A stretch of 64,000 nucleotides of DNA from Euonymus europaeus (taxonomy: Eukaryota; Streptophyta; Magnoliopsida; Celastrales; Celastraceae): NCBI GenBank assembly GCA_963580455.1, contig OY756961.1, positions 19,883,001 to 19,947,000 on the forward strand, in the 5' to 3' direction. A program made the translations under genes and the position numbers. This document shows positions 24,301 to 35,735 of the stretch, piece by piece. The notes under the pieces were generated by a model. The model searched no databases. It had not been told where the DNA came from and was given only the letters and a program-made list of their open reading frames with translations. The number at the start of each line of letters is the position of its first letter. The first letter of the stretch is position 1.

Positions 24301-26962
24301 CTCGCCGCATCTCCCTCTGTTATTTGAGACCTTCCGTGGCCGTCACCGCGCCCATTCCGGCGGAGACCCGCCTTGTGTACTAACCGGGTCTGTTTGACCC
24401 GCATTTGTGAGGAGACCGGGTCAGGCTGACCCGGTTGAATATTACCCTAATTAATTAAGCTTAATTGTATTAATTAATGAAAAATCACCATAATTCATGT
24501 TAAAATTATATTAATTCATGGTAAATGTATTAATAAGGACAATTGATTGATTGACCGGTTGAATAATGTACTAAGTAATTTTATTTATATCAATAAAAGA
24601 AATTGATTAAAAATAGTAGTATTAATAAAGGTTAATAGTGGTGGATATTGTTATGGGTTACCATAACCAAATTTTATAATGTTATAATTGTGGGTATTGT
24701 ATGGGTTTCAGGACTAATCTTTATAATTAAATTATCGGGAATTTTGGGAGCACATCACTGTAAGTAGTACTCAACTGTATTACGGAACTTTGTGATCTGT
24801 GAATTTTATGTGCTATTATTTGTACTGATTGTGATGTCTATGTGACTGTGTATGGTGATAATTTGTACTGATGGGATGTTTTCATGAAATCGAATTGGTG
24901 ATGACTTGAATAAATGTGAACTGTGATATAAATGATTTATTTATGTTATAGCTATATGTGCTGTTTGGTTACTATGACTGGACGACAAAACTGTTATAAT
25001 AATCTCTGTAGAATGTGATGTGTAAGGTTATATGCTTGAATTGAAATGGTGATGAGACTGATAGGATGATGGTTTTGGTGTTCTTGAAGGTGATGTGTTG
25101 CATATAATTTGCTGATATATTAATTATTGTCCATAAGCACGATGCATTGCATTACATGAAAAGGAAAAGTTCGGTTCAAGAAAAAATGTGTTTTTACGAA
25201 CCAAATATTACTGCTACAGGGAGGGTGTATGGAAAGGTTAAGATTGAGGTATACTGGAAATGAAAATAGAAACGAGTTTTGACTGGAAAATGTTCTTTGG
25301 TAGAACGTCTAATTAAAGAAAAATCCCGACCGTTTGCTCTGTAGCAGTTTATCTAGGTTAAGGGCCCGAGTAGTGGAAAAATGATTTAAATGACTGATTG
25401 ATTTTCTAAGGGAGTTTGTGTTACAGTAGCAAAATTGTGGCCATGTAGTCTTTGCCATTATCAAAATCTATCACTGTCTTACGCAGATTCTTGGGGCTCA
25501 CAAGCTACTATAGGAAGTTTGTTAAAGATTATGGCACTATTGCTCGACCATTAACTAAAATGTTGCAAAAAGGAGTGTTTGTGTGGACTAGTTAGAGTGT
25601 TGATAGGCTGCTGTGTCTAGCACTCTAGTTCTAACTATGACTAATTTTCGAGAAGTTTTTTAGGATCATATGGATGCTAGTGATATGGGCATTAGGGTAG
25701 TGTTGGTTTAGTAAGGGAGACAATTAACTTACTTGAGTAAAGCTTTAGGGCCAGCCAAGCGAGGATGGTTAGTTTATGCATAGGAAATGCTAGCTGTGAT
25801 TAAAGTTGTGCGCTTGTGGCGTCCTTATCTTTTGGGAGCAAAATTTGTGATTGTCACTGATTAGCAACCTTTGCGTTACTTATTAGAGCAACAAATTATC
25901 ACAGCCGAGCAGCAAAGGTTTGTGGCTAAACTTCATGGGCTTGAATTTGAGATTCGCTACCAACCGTGCAAGGAGAATCAAATGGTTGATGTCTTTCTCA
26001 ACAAGAAAAGGTCGTGAAATTAGAGGAGATTATTGATCACCATTGGCTGATTTGGAAGAAGATACGCTTAGCTATAGATTCTTGTGAGTACAACCAATTC
26101 ATCATACAATCAGGAGGTTGGTGTTACTAATTTTAAATTTATTGATGGGTTGCTTTGATATAAAGAGAGCATTGTAGTGCCAAGTAACAAATCACTATCT
26201 TGAATAATATTTACGTTGCTATGTTCATCAAACTCCAAAGAAACGGAGGGATTTTCTTGCTTGGCTTGAGTATTATTTTGACACCACTTACCACGGATCA
26301 ACAAAAAAACTCCTTTTGAATGTTTATGTGGCCTCTCCCCACCAGTTCTAGTCAGCTATCTAGATGGGGCATCTACAAATGATGAAGTAGATCGTGAGTT
26401 TAAGGATCGCAATAAGATCCTTAGTGATTTGAAGGTGAATCTAGACAAGTCCATCAATAGGATGAAAGTTATTATGATAGTGGACTCTAGGAGGTGTTAT
26501 TGGAATGGGAAGGGTTACCATAAGAAAAAACCATTTGGGAATTCTTTGAGATGATGCGGCAACAATTTCCTAATATTATCCTTGAGGAGAAGGATGCTCG
26601 ACAATTGGGGTTGGGGGAATCAAGGCCATCAATTAAAAAATGCCTACAACCGTGCACGAAAGGTGAAGATGAAGTCTGCGCGCTAAGCTAGTCTAGCAGT
26701 TGAAGCTTAGTATTTATTTGTTTATCTTTCATGTATTAATCTTTTGTATTGTTGGGTCTTTATTTGACTTGTTTTGAGTTTCGTTGCGTTGTTGGGTCTA
26801 TCAGCCTAGGACTCTCTTTTGTGTTCTTTTTAGATTTGGTTGTCTGTGTGAGGCGGGGTATCAATGAATAAACGAGGGTTTCCTCTCTACTTTATAGAAT
26901 TTGCTAATTGCAACCTGTGTTACAATCTTCAAATTCGACCTCAAGATTCACGGTTTTCATCA
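21318..26962 (+). mobile_element. Ty3/gypsy retrotransposon relic with two LTRs
   Basis: Direct repeats at 21318-21631 and 26627-26962 share tca(g/a)ttaaaaaatgcctacaa at the start and tcaagattc.cggttt.catca at the end; these are the LTRs, and they differ by many substitutions and a short indel. Between them, on the plus strand, lie a gag with coiled-coil start (about 21680-22470, including ELAKAFQVAKPK), protease (LIDNGSSLNFINCD at about 22830), reverse transcriptase start (KKGMIGLSTIILSSPILLVK at about 23490), RT end (LRRFLGLTSYYRKF at about 25480), RNase H (LSKALGPAKRGWLVYA, then TAEQQRFVAKLHG) and an integrase tail (DREFKDRNKILSDL at about 26400). Most of RT and integrase is missing and stops are frequent. 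No target duplication was found. Confidence 0.8.
23681..25425 (+). mobile_element. Solo-LTR-like insertion inside the gypsy reverse transcriptase
   Basis: The reverse transcriptase frame breaks at 23680 right after FFFLKLDLRC, and gypsy coding sequence resumes after 25425. The 1745-bp insert begins TGTAACACCCCG and ends GTGTTACA. TGTAACAC/GTGTTACA is a perfect 8-bp terminal inverted repeat of LTR type, and TGTAACACCCCG is a common start of plant chromovirus LTRs. It contains a GC-rich stretch at 24050-24420 and no coding domain. The flanking 5 bp (tgcgc / gtagc) do not match, and part of RT is missing at the junction, so the insertion was accompanied or followed by deletion. Confidence 0.6.
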
Positions 26963-28373
26963 TCCTCCTCCAACACACTTTGAAGTTTGGAGTTTCATAT
27001 ATAAGGCTTTGTTTATGTTTGGTAGAGAATATGTGTGATAGAGTATAAACTTTCATAAAACGTAAAAGTTAAGAGCGTCTGAGAGTATGTCTGATAATAA
27101 CCAAAGTATATTGTTAATCTTCACATATGCTGATATGCATATATAGTTATGCAAATGTGCCAGATAATCTCAAGGTGCTATTCTGAATCTGGGTGTATTC
27201 AAATATGTCAAATAAAAATAATAAAATAATTTTTAACATATTTGGATGCAAAGAAAATGCTGAGTGCCAACAGTATTGAACTAATAATCCCTTTTGCTTT
27301 GACCCGTCAGCCTTCTCTCCTCTTCTATGGTAGACCCAACTGTCTTTTTAATACTTCCAAAGCACCTTGCTCTCTTTCTCCACACATTTCAGGTAGAGCG
27401 AGCTCTTCACATATTGCTCTCTCTCTCTCTCTCTCTCTCTCTCTACAGTGGGTGATTGAGTGCTCTCTTTTTTGGCCCACTCTCTGCAAGCAAAAGCAAA
27501 GACTTTCAAACTCCCTCATCAGGTCCTCTCTTTTTTGGGCTTCCTTTTCTCTGCACTTTTTAACTGGTCCTGTGATTTGCTTGGTAGTCTCTAAGCTAGT
27601 CTCTCCCGACACTCTATTCTGTTTTGTATTTTAGCATCTGGGTTTTTTTCCTGGGATTTTTGGATCCACAGTTGTGGGTACTCAAAGCCCCTCTTTTTTT
27701 AGATCTGTTTGAATCTTCCTTGCTTTGTTCTTTATCTTCTGTTATTTGGGTTTCTCGTGATTTTCCGAGATTCCTCTGAGAAAAACGCATCTCGTTAATT
27801 TGGTTTTCATTGTTCTTTATCCTTTTCCATAAAGTTTCGCTTTTCATGGTTCATGAGGGACATTGGATAGTTGGCTGCTCCGGTTCTTGAAAATTTGCTT
27901 TTAGGATAATTTACAGTTCATAGTTGGATATCTTAGCTTTGTCAAATATGGCCTTTGATCTAGGTTTGCATGCAATTATCTTGCTGTGAGTCTTACATCC
28001 TTTGTTGTCACTGCATTCATTAAATTGTGAAATTTGGTTCATCGTGTCTAGGGCAGAAGGTTCACTGCCTCTTGAGCTATAAATCTATAGGCTTTATTAT
28101 ATAATTTGGTGCTACGATTTTTTGAATGTTGTATGCAATCTAATTTTATGTTCCACTACCTTTATTGTGTAATCAAACATGTGACTTTCACTTGCCTCAT
28201 TTTTTGGCTAAAAGTTCCTCTTGATTTGCATAATCCTTTTCGATTGTGCGGTTGGTTTTAGGGATTTTGGTTGAATACGGTATCGATTTTCAATATCTTG
28301 TATTATTGCATACTCATGTGGCCTTTTTATTTAATCAGATATACGAATTGACCTGGTGTTGAGGGAGTCGGGG
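26963..28373 (+). promoter_or_regulatory. Promoter and 5' leader region of the D6PK-type kinase
   Basis: No gene is read here. A CT-rich zone contains (CT)14 at 27417-27444, a frequent core-promoter or leader feature of plant genes. A good 3' splice site (ttttatttaatcag) ends at 28339, suggesting a leader intron whose donor I cannot fix; candidates lie at about 27.6-28.0 kb. The transcription start is not visible directly. Confidence 0.4.
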
Positions 28374-28433
28374 ATGAATTTTGTTGGCTTCCCTGATGGA
28401 GCTTACCATGAGCTGAAGCCAAGGGCTGAGTGA
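28374..28433 (+). CDS. Upstream ORF 1 of the kinase (19 aa)
   Basis: A complete frame from ATG at 28374 to TGA at 28431-28433, peptide [19 protein letters not shown]. Its stop overlaps the start of the next upstream ORF as TGATG. It lies downstream of the probable leader-intron acceptor, so it should be in the mature leader. No function is known; a role in limiting translation of the kinase is an inference. Confidence 0.5.
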   Translation: MNFVGFPDGAYHELKPRAE

Positions 28434-28480
28434 TGGGCATATCTGGTCTGATTTGTGTAACAAGTTGTTCTTTCTTTTGA
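28433..28480 (+). CDS. Upstream ORF 2 of the kinase (15 aa)
   Basis: ATG at 28433 to TGA at 28478-28480, peptide [15 protein letters not shown]. The final A of its stop is the first base of the kinase ATG (TGATG again). A ribosome finishing this ORF therefore ends exactly on the main start codon. Confidence 0.5.
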   Translation: MGISGLICVTSCSFF

Positions 28481-31295
28481 TGGCCGCAAGTAGTGGTACC
28501 AGAGTTAGCTTAGAGAACCAGAGGAAACCTCTTCATAGTCAGACAACAGAAGGGAGTTTTCCGAGGCCCTCCCCTGTACATATTACAAATACAAGTAAAT
28601 CAGAGCCAGTTTCCCCCAGACTACTACCAAAAAGTTCACAGCAAGTTGCATCAAAGCTGGTTTTTGTTGAAACCCAAGAGGATGAATTCTGTTTGAATAG
28701 CCATAAAATTGGGGATGTTGATTCATTGGCCAATAAGTTAAATTCAACTTTATCCTTGGATGATCCAAAGCAAGTGCTAGCTTTTGTGGGAACTCAAGTG
28801 ATTGAAACGAGGGCCTCAAAAGAGGTTGCTACTGATCAAGAAAAGAAAACAGACCATGGAGCTTCAGCAAAGGTCAGCGATGGTACTGGCAGCATTGTCA
28901 AGACGAGTGAAAGTGCAAAGGTTAGTGATCGAGCTGATCTTGTTGAGAGTGGCAAGAGCAGCATCTGTAGAGGTAGCACTGGCACTGATGTGAGTGACGA
29001 GAGTACTTGTAGTAGCTTAAGTAGCAGTGCGAACAAACCTCACAAAGCGAATGATATACAATGGGAAGCCATAAGGGCTTTTCGGGCAAAAGATGGTGCT
29101 CTGGGGTTACATCATTTCAGACTGCTCAAGAGGTTGGGATGTGGGGATATAGGAAGTGTATATCTTGCCGAGTTGACAGGAACAAAGTGTTATTTTGCAA
29201 TGAAGGTTATGGACAAAGCTTCTTTAGCAGGCCGTAAGAAACTCCTTCGAGCTCAAACAGAGAGAGAAATACTGCAGTCTCTAGACCATCCCTTCCTTCC
29301 AACCTTGTATACTCATTTTGAGACAGACAAATTCTCATCTCTGGTTATGGAGTTCTGCCCTGGAGGTGATTTGCATGCACTTCGACAAAGGCAACCGGGG
29401 AAGCGTTTTACTGAACAAGCAGTGAAGTATGAATCTCTTCGTCTTTTCAATTTCTCTGTATTTTAACTGTGCACTTGTAAACACATTTGTTTGTGTTTAT
29501 TTTGATTGTGCTTTTTGTGGGAATTTCATACTTGTGTTGAATTTAGTCCTCTGTCCTGCATTGTAGTTTTATTGCTCTGTAAAATTGTTATTAGGTGGGT
29601 TGTGGTTTGTCCGGTTGGATAATCTGTTTGTCTCATACTGCAAAAAAGGGTCTTCTTTATATGTTTTGCATGCAACAAGATCTTTGTTACTACGTCGAGG
29701 TTTTGTAACATAATGGATCTTCTCTCTGTAAAATACTGATTTGCATCCTTTCACATTATGCCTAAGATATTAGGGTGGCTGCTGATTTCAGATATGAACT
29801 GGAGGATAGATGAAAAGTGAAATGGTATTAAACTCGTTGATGGACAGCATTTAGATGATGGCCATTAGTTCATCTGGGGAGTCAGTGTACATATTCAAAT
29901 CACGGTGTCATGGCTAGTTAAATTCTCTAAAAAATCTGTTTCAGATGATTTGCGACTGTGTGAGGATACCCAACTTGGCTGTTTCTCTTTGTGACTAGTT
30001 TTATTAGTAAAAATGTAATGTTTCAAAATAACTTTCACTATATGAGACCTCTTCTTCTCATGACCATTGTTTAACAGCTACGTCCTTTGATATAATGGGA
30101 CGCCTTGTTTCATGCATTTTCAAGCCTGTATTATTCAAGATATTGTTGATTTTTTCAATTGATTGCACCATTACTAAGTCTTCTGATCTTCTCTACCTTC
30201 AAGTGAATCTGGTTTTTCTCTTAAAAATAAACTAAGCCTGTATTATTCAAAATATTGTTTATTTTTTCAACTGATTGCACCATTACTAAGTCCATTTTAC
30301 CTTTAAGTGTATGGTTTTTCTCTTAGAACTAAACTAAATAATGTTGTTGTCTTCTCATTGTAGTTGACATATCAGTTCAGAAAATAGGATTTGGTAGCTA
30401 TAATTATTGTTCTTTGATCTTCACTTGCAGATTCTATGTAGCAGAAGTTCTCCTTGCTCTCGAATATCTTCACATGCTTGGAATTGTTTATCGAGACCTC
30501 AAGCCGGAAAATGTTCTTGTCAGGGAAGATGGCCACATAATGCTCTCTGACTTTGATCTTTCCCTTCGCTGTGTCGTCAGCCCAACACTAGTCAAGTCTT
30601 CCATACCTGAGTCTGAACGATTGCAAAAGAACCCAGTTTATTGTGTTCAGCCTGCTTGCATTGAGCCATCTTGTATCCAGCCATCATGTGTTGTCCCTAC
30701 AACTTGCTTCTCCTCACGTTTCTTTTCAAAAAAGTCGAAGAAAGCTCAAAAACCTAAGATTGAAATGGGGAACCAAGTTAGTCCGTTGCCGGAGCTTATG
30801 GCTGAGCCAACAAATGCTCGGTCAATGTCATTTGTCGGAACACATGAGTACTTGGCACCTGAGATAATCAAAGGTGAAGGGCATGGAAGTGCGGTTGACT
30901 GGTGGACTTTTGGGATCTTTCTATACGAGCTATTGTTTGGTAAGACTCCTTTCAAAGGATCTGGTAATCGGGCAACCCTCTTCAATGTTGTAGGTCAGCA
31001 ACTACGATTCCCAGAGTCACCAGACATTAGTTTTTCTGCAAGGGACTTGATCAGGGGTTTACTGGTGAAAGAACCACAAAATAGGCTGGCATACAAGCGT
31101 GGAGCAACAGAGATCAAACAACATCCCTTCTTTGAAGGCATAAACTGGGCTTTAATTCGTTGTGCCAGCCCACCTGATATCCCGAAACCAGTTGAAATAG
31201 AGCGAACTCCAGTCCCAACATCCTCAACTAGTTCTAAAGCTGCCTCCACTCCTGGACCTGATCAGATTAACTATCTTGAATTTGATTTCTTTTAG
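28480..31295 (+). CDS. D6PKL: AGC-VIII serine/threonine kinase, D6PK/D6PK-like
   Basis: Exons 28480-29426 and 30431-31295; the intron of 1004 bp splits Lys-316 in frame; 603 aa. D6PKs phosphorylate PIN auxin efflux carriers at the plasma membrane. The N-terminal 210 residues are Ser-rich and non-catalytic. The kinase domain starts near residue 212 ([19 protein letters not shown]), with Lys in FAMKVMD near 242, YRDLKPEN near 336-343, the plant AGC-VIII signature DFD (not DFG) at 356-358, and APE near 458. The insertion between DFD and the activation loop carries Cys-Pro repeats ([11 protein letters not shown]) and a basic stretch ([13 protein letters not shown]), which in D6PKs binds membrane lipids. 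The C-terminus ends EFDFF, a PDK1-docking hydrophobic tail. The start at 28480 was chosen as the first ATG in frame after two upstream ORFs. Confidence 0.95.
30122..30335 (+). repeat. Tandem duplication in the kinase intron (period 112 bp)
   Basis: aagcctgtattattcaa..atattgtt.attttttcaa begins at 30122 and again at 30234; both copies continue through 'ttgcaccattactaagtc' and 'ggtttttctctta'. The copies differ by several substitutions and a small deletion, so the event is old. Splice sites are unaffected. Confidence 0.8.
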
Positions 31296-32629
31296 TTCTC
31301 AGAATTGTTCTGTTTGTTTTTCACTCTTGATGGAGATGAGAGTTTCTGAAGTGTTGATGATATGGAAATTAGATCTCGTAACATTCATAATGATCATATG
31401 TTTGATGTTCTCAGAACATTTTCACTTTTGTATTTCAGAAGTTAGTGATAATGATTTCAATCTATAATGTGGTTTTAGCTTTCAATTTGCAATAGTGATT
31501 TTAGCACGAGATTCTGCTGCCATGTTTTAATTTGACCAGATGAACAACTATCTATACTCAATGTGTCTTGCATGGTATGCTGTACGAGTGCTTAGATTTA
31601 CTTTATCACTGAAATGGAGTAATGACTGCATTGGGGCCAGCTTTTGAACTTTGGATGGAAGTTTTAGTAGTTTATGTTAGTAGGCATGAATCAAGCGGCT
31701 GCCATTGCTATCGTGAGAAGGGGGGCATGTTCTAGTCAATACCATGCAAGCAAAACGAAGAAAGTGTTAATCACATCTTGTTGGACTGCAACTGGACCTT
31801 TTCAGTTGTGCGGTTCTCTTAGAAGTCTGCCGAGTGTCGAAAACCAACTGGGTTGCAAGTCAGACTGTGGAAGGGAAGTAAATATATCGGGTCCATATAC
31901 GGGTTATTTGGTTTATATGGATATATCTAGCCTGCACAACTTTATTTTTTCTAAAGTTATATATGAATATATCTAGCCGCACAATTTTATTTTTTCTAAA
32001 ATTGACAAGTGGACTGAGCCCAACTTACTAAACCTTAAAAAAGATTATGTTATGTGCATGGAGTGAACTTTGCACTTATAAATTTGTGGGAGTCTTTTAC
32101 ACTGAGACTTTGCATAATTTTTGTAACTGATTGCCTTCATTTTGAGCTCTTCATTGAAGCCCTTCAAGCCCTCACAGATTTGTTCTCTTGGTTTCTTTGG
32201 CTAAAAAGAAAAAACTTCTATTATATAATAAGGGATTTGGCCTTATTATATTTTGAACTTTGTTTCTTCCCCCGGACGGTGTTTTACACGGTAGTTTGTC
32301 CATGCCAGCATTTCTGCCCCGTCCACTCTAGTCGGGTGCAACACCAACAGTATTTACTATTTAGTACTGTTACCATCTTTGCTGCTTTATTAATAAAATT
32401 AATCTTTCGCATTCCTTTTTTTTTCTGCTGTTATAAAAGGAGAGGAAAAAAAAGGAGAGGAGAGGAAAAAAAAGGAGAGGAAATGTTATTATGAATGAAT
32501 AGAGTCGTCAACCTTTATAATCTCAGTTTTTTTAAAAAATTCTCACAGTTTTCATCAAAACACGCATATATGTATATTTTACATTCACAATACATTGATA
32601 TATATATATATATATATATATATTTCCCC
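31296..32629. other. Spacer between convergent kinase and NF-YB genes
   Basis: It contains the kinase 3' UTR at its left end and the NF-YB 3' end at its right. A short direct duplication with the phrase 'caca(a)ttttattttttctaaa' lies at 31934-32003. Purine-rich ggagaggaaaaaaaa repeats are at 32439-32482, and an (AT)n run at 32598-32623 lies immediately before the NF-YB stop. No additional gene was recognised. Confidence 0.5.
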
Positions 32630-33226
32630 TTACCAATGCCCTACTGAATCAATTTGGTCTGGTTGCTGTAACTGTTTCTGAATTGAGCTGGGCGAGAAAG
32701 GCAAGGAAAATGTCTGATCAAAAGGTGGTTGAGACATGAGATTTGTTGTAGAATATACATTACTATAAACCATATTTTGCTCTTGCTGTTCTTGTTCTTG
32801 CTGCTGCCTTTGCTGCTCTGTTCTGTGTTGCTTAGGAACGTTAAGTTTCTCCCCTTCAATCTCTCTATACTTGTTGAGATACAATTTGAGTGGACCGACG
32901 TAATCTTCAAACCCTAATGTTGTAATCGCCCAAATAATATCGTCGCCATTGATAGTCTTCCTCTTCTCTCTCTGACATTTATCCGATGCTTCTCCGGTAA
33001 CGAAGCTAATGAACTCTGAAACACATTCTTGAACAGTCTCTTTGGCGTCTTTAGCGATTTTCCCTTTATCAGGAATCACTTTCTTCATAATTCGTCCGAC
33101 GTTTGCGATCGGAAGAAACCGATCTTGATCTTTGTTGTTGTGGTGGTGGTGGTGGCTGCTGCTCTTTAAGCTAGGGCTTTCTGGGCTTATGCTCCTCGGT
33201 CGATTTGGAAATTCATGATCTTCCAT
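32630..33226 (-). CDS. NF-YB7: Nuclear transcription factor Y subunit B, NF-YB7-like
   Basis: Intronless, 198 aa. NF-YB pairs with NF-YC through a histone fold and, with NF-YA, binds CCAAT boxes in the nucleus. Residues 1-35 are Ser-rich with a short His run. Residues 36 to about 130 are the conserved core: [18 protein letters not shown], the [20 protein letters not shown] segment, and [21 protein letters not shown] Gln-rich stretch (about 135-155) and a tail ending in [19 protein letters not shown] follow. [22 protein letters not shown] and the terminal layout (…QKQ…IDS.HW) match Arabidopsis NF-YB7 better than the NF-YB1/8/10 group or the LEC1 type. The ATG at 33226 is the first in frame and gives the expected short N-terminus. 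It converges with the kinase gene. Confidence 0.93.
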   Translation of the reverse strand: MEDHEFPNRPRSISPESPSLKSSSHHHHHNNKDQDRFLPIANVGRIMKKVIPDKGKIAKDAKETVQECVSEFISFVTGEASDKCQREKRKTINGDDIIWAITTLGFEDYVGPLKLYLNKYREIEGEKLNVPKQHRTEQQRQQQEQEQQEQNMVYSNVYSTTNLMSQPPFDQTFSLPFSPSSIQKQLQQPDQIDSVGHW

Positions 33227-34696
33227 AGTTATTGATGAAAGAAATGGTGTTTTTGGGGATTGGAAGAGATGATGTTGAGAGTTTTATGGAGTGAAACAGA
33301 AGGAAATAAAAAGCATGAAAATAGGCAAGTGAAGAGGAAAACATATTTGGCTTGGTTTGTTGGGTTGATTTTTGACCAGTTAACTCCCAGGGACTCGCTC
33401 AGGGCATCTAACTAACCGTTACAACTAATTTAACTAACTTCCTTCAAAAATAAAATAAAAAATTGCACGAAATATAAAACAATAGATAATTAGTTCCATT
33501 AAATTATGAAAGCCTCAAAATTGCATTTTCAATTAAAATGAAGTAACTTCCTTTATCTTTTACTTCAGACTTTGTTGACATCATAGTATCAAACCTTTTT
33601 TTTGATAACCGAGAACGATAACAAACAAGTTTACTCTTTGGATAGCTGACATGAATCTAAATTCGAGTCATCAGGTCCATATGCACAAAAATTTATCACC
33701 TGACGATATGATAAGTTGGGTCAAGTCTCACTGCGTGACCATAAGGGTATTGCTCTCTATATAAATTGAATTTGGAACCTCCCAAATCAATATAATTTGG
33801 CTCCAGAGAGATTCATTTAACTTTAGTCTCATACTGATAAGAAGTAAAAGAAAAGAGACAGGAAAGTCCAGCAGCAAACCTCTTATCCGGAAGACATTGT
33901 CCTTCGCAACTCAAGAAGGAATTACAAATGAGAGAAACAACAGTAGAATTACACAGATTGGAGAAAGATGCCTGAATTATAAACAAAAAATGATGCTTGA
34001 ACTCCCCAGGTAATGAAAATTTCTTGCTGCTGCCGCTACTGCTTCTTGAAAACATACAAATCGAATTAAAACCCGCAAATCGAGTGCTGAAGACTCTCGC
34101 TTTCTACATTAGCTAGCAGCTAAAGGATTCTTTTAAGAACCTAAACTTTCTTTCTCTTGCAGATGATTTGTCTATAATGATAGTATAGGTAATGTAAGTC
34201 AATGTTCCTCTGCAAAAAAAGAATTCCGTGGTTATCAGTAATGTTATTGTCACCCTTCCTTTGCAATAAAAGAATTTCATGGTTCTCTTTCTTTGTTGCT
34301 CAAATTACAGAAAAAAGTGCAAATTCTTTGGCTTGTCTTGTGTATGATAGTTGTGGCTAGTACATACATGCGCATTCTAACAGATGATCGCGCCGGAAAT
34401 TGGATTTTGCATCACGAGTTTAGAATTTCGTTTCACCAGAGCCGCCGGAGGCTCCTATGATGGGATAAGATTTCGCATCACATTTCTATAGCCACAGTGA
34501 TCCCAACTTGTCCAACCAAAGCAATAAGACTCCCTAATCACCATGAAATCCATAATTCAGATAATATGAGTTGATTTCATATTTCAACAAAGTAACAAAC
34601 AGAAGTTACAGAAAGTACAGCCATAAAAAGTAAGAAAAAACACAAGCTTAGTTTCTCATTTGTTATTACAGAAAGTATTGGTCCAGTTATACGGAC
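33227..34696. other. NF-YB upstream region and spacer
   Basis: The NF-YB promoter must lie at the left. A Ser-rich minus-strand open frame (33813-34055, starting MFSRSSSGSSKKFSLPGE) and other short frames show no recognised domain. No gene was called. Confidence 0.3.
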
Positions 34697-35020
34697 CTTG
34701 ACTCCCATTACAGCATGTCCCGTAGGCCGCAACTTGAAATCCCACTTCTCGGCTGCAATATAAGCATATAAACAAGAGTTAGCACTCAATTGAAAAATGT
34801 AAAAACAGCAAGATGCTGTTAACTATATCAAAATATGTTTCTCTATGCCAACTTATTTCATTTCCCCAGAAGTTGGCACAAAAATCCAAAAGAATCATTT
34901 ATTCACCTTCTCAAAATCTGCTGTCTTTGGGACATCGTTCCTTCCCTTCTTCAGTTCACTGATGATCTGAGCCTCAATGATGCGATTCTGTTCCACCGGG
35001 TGTTGCAGGGTTTTCCCGTC
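34697..35020 (-). CDS. Candidate exons of an unidentified minus-strand gene (part 1)
   Basis: Minus strand 35020-34907 is an open 38-codon block (starting DGKTLQHPVEQNRIIEAQII) bounded by an acceptor (ttttatcctaag) and a donor (GAGAAG/gtgaat). A second block, 34752-34697, is preceded by a good acceptor (atattgcag) and followed by AAG/gtccgt; in the continuing frame it reaches a stop after GISSCGLRDML. The composition looks coding, but I recognise no family. These may belong with the exon-like pieces at 43429-43832, from which they are separated by a 7.6-kb retrotransposon. A decayed gene is as likely as a live one. Confidence 0.3.
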
Positions 35021-35388
35021 CTTAGGATAAAAAAAAACAAAGAAAAATCAGAAGTTCTACTCAAGCATCTTTTTGTATTAGATAGGATTCTAGCAGAGTG
35101 CGGCTTAACAAAGGTAAATTCGACCCAAAAGAGTTCCAATAAGCTCATGAAAACAAATAAATTTATTTGAAAAGTTAGTCCTAAAGAAGTGTTTCCACAA
35201 AGACTCAGTCATCGGTTTACCTATATCTCAGTGGTCATTCGACCAACAGACATGTTCAAACACTCTCAGGGCAGAGTACCATGCATCGGAAAAACTACTA
35301 TAACTCCGTTTGTTTTTAGTCATATGTAAATGAGAGGTGATACATTTGCACAACGAATTACTTACCCTATTCAGCACACTCCCCAGAT

Positions 35389-35721
35389 TGTTGGACTTGG
35401 GCTGGGTCGCCCATGAGGGCTAGACTCAGCCCAACCCATTTACTTGGGAGTTGAGGCAGTTGTCTTGGAGACAACTGCTCTCAACTGCCAATATACGTTA
35501 AACGTATATTGGCAAGGAAAAACAGAGGAAGAGTTTCTTCCAAGAAGATTACTTCTCCAGTTCCTAAAACAAAAGAATCAAGGGTGTTCGTACTGTGAAA
35601 TCTATCTCGGTTCTAGTAATCGGAGTTACGAGTTGAAGCATTGGAACCTACTACGATCCTGTCAAATTTGTCGTACCGATCAAGAAACAAGTAAGTGTTT
35701 CTTCTTCCTATCGAATCAACA
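35389..35721 (+). repeat. 5' LTR of the young copia element
   Basis: 333 bp, TGTTGG...CAACA. It includes a 9-bp-arm hairpin CAGTTGTCT/AGACAACTG at 35457-35477, which extends imperfectly to 35451-35484, and a 13-bp-arm hairpin at 35487-35513 (GCCAATATACGTT and its complement around one A). A donor-like acaagtaagt lies at about 35688-35697. Confidence 0.95.
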
Positions 35722-35735
35722 ATGGTATCGGAGCC
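35722..35735 (+). other. Primer-binding site, initiator tRNA-Met type
   Basis: TGGTATCGGAGC at 35723-35734, one base after the 5' LTR, differs at one position from TGGTATCAGAGC, the usual plant copia site complementary to the 3' end of initiator tRNA-Met. Confidence 0.85.

Noticed and set aside
21318..26962. 5-bp target duplication for the gypsy relic
   Set aside because: aaggc on the left and tcctc on the right do not match, and shifting the LTR ends did not give a convincing pair.
27325..27612. Minus-strand frame with an Arg-Glu repeat
   Set aside because: It comes from the complement of the (CT)n tract in the kinase leader region.
31674..31976. 100-codon plus-strand frame downstream of the kinase
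   Set aside because: No recognisable domain, and it lies in the 3' spacer with local sequence duplications; judged a chance frame.
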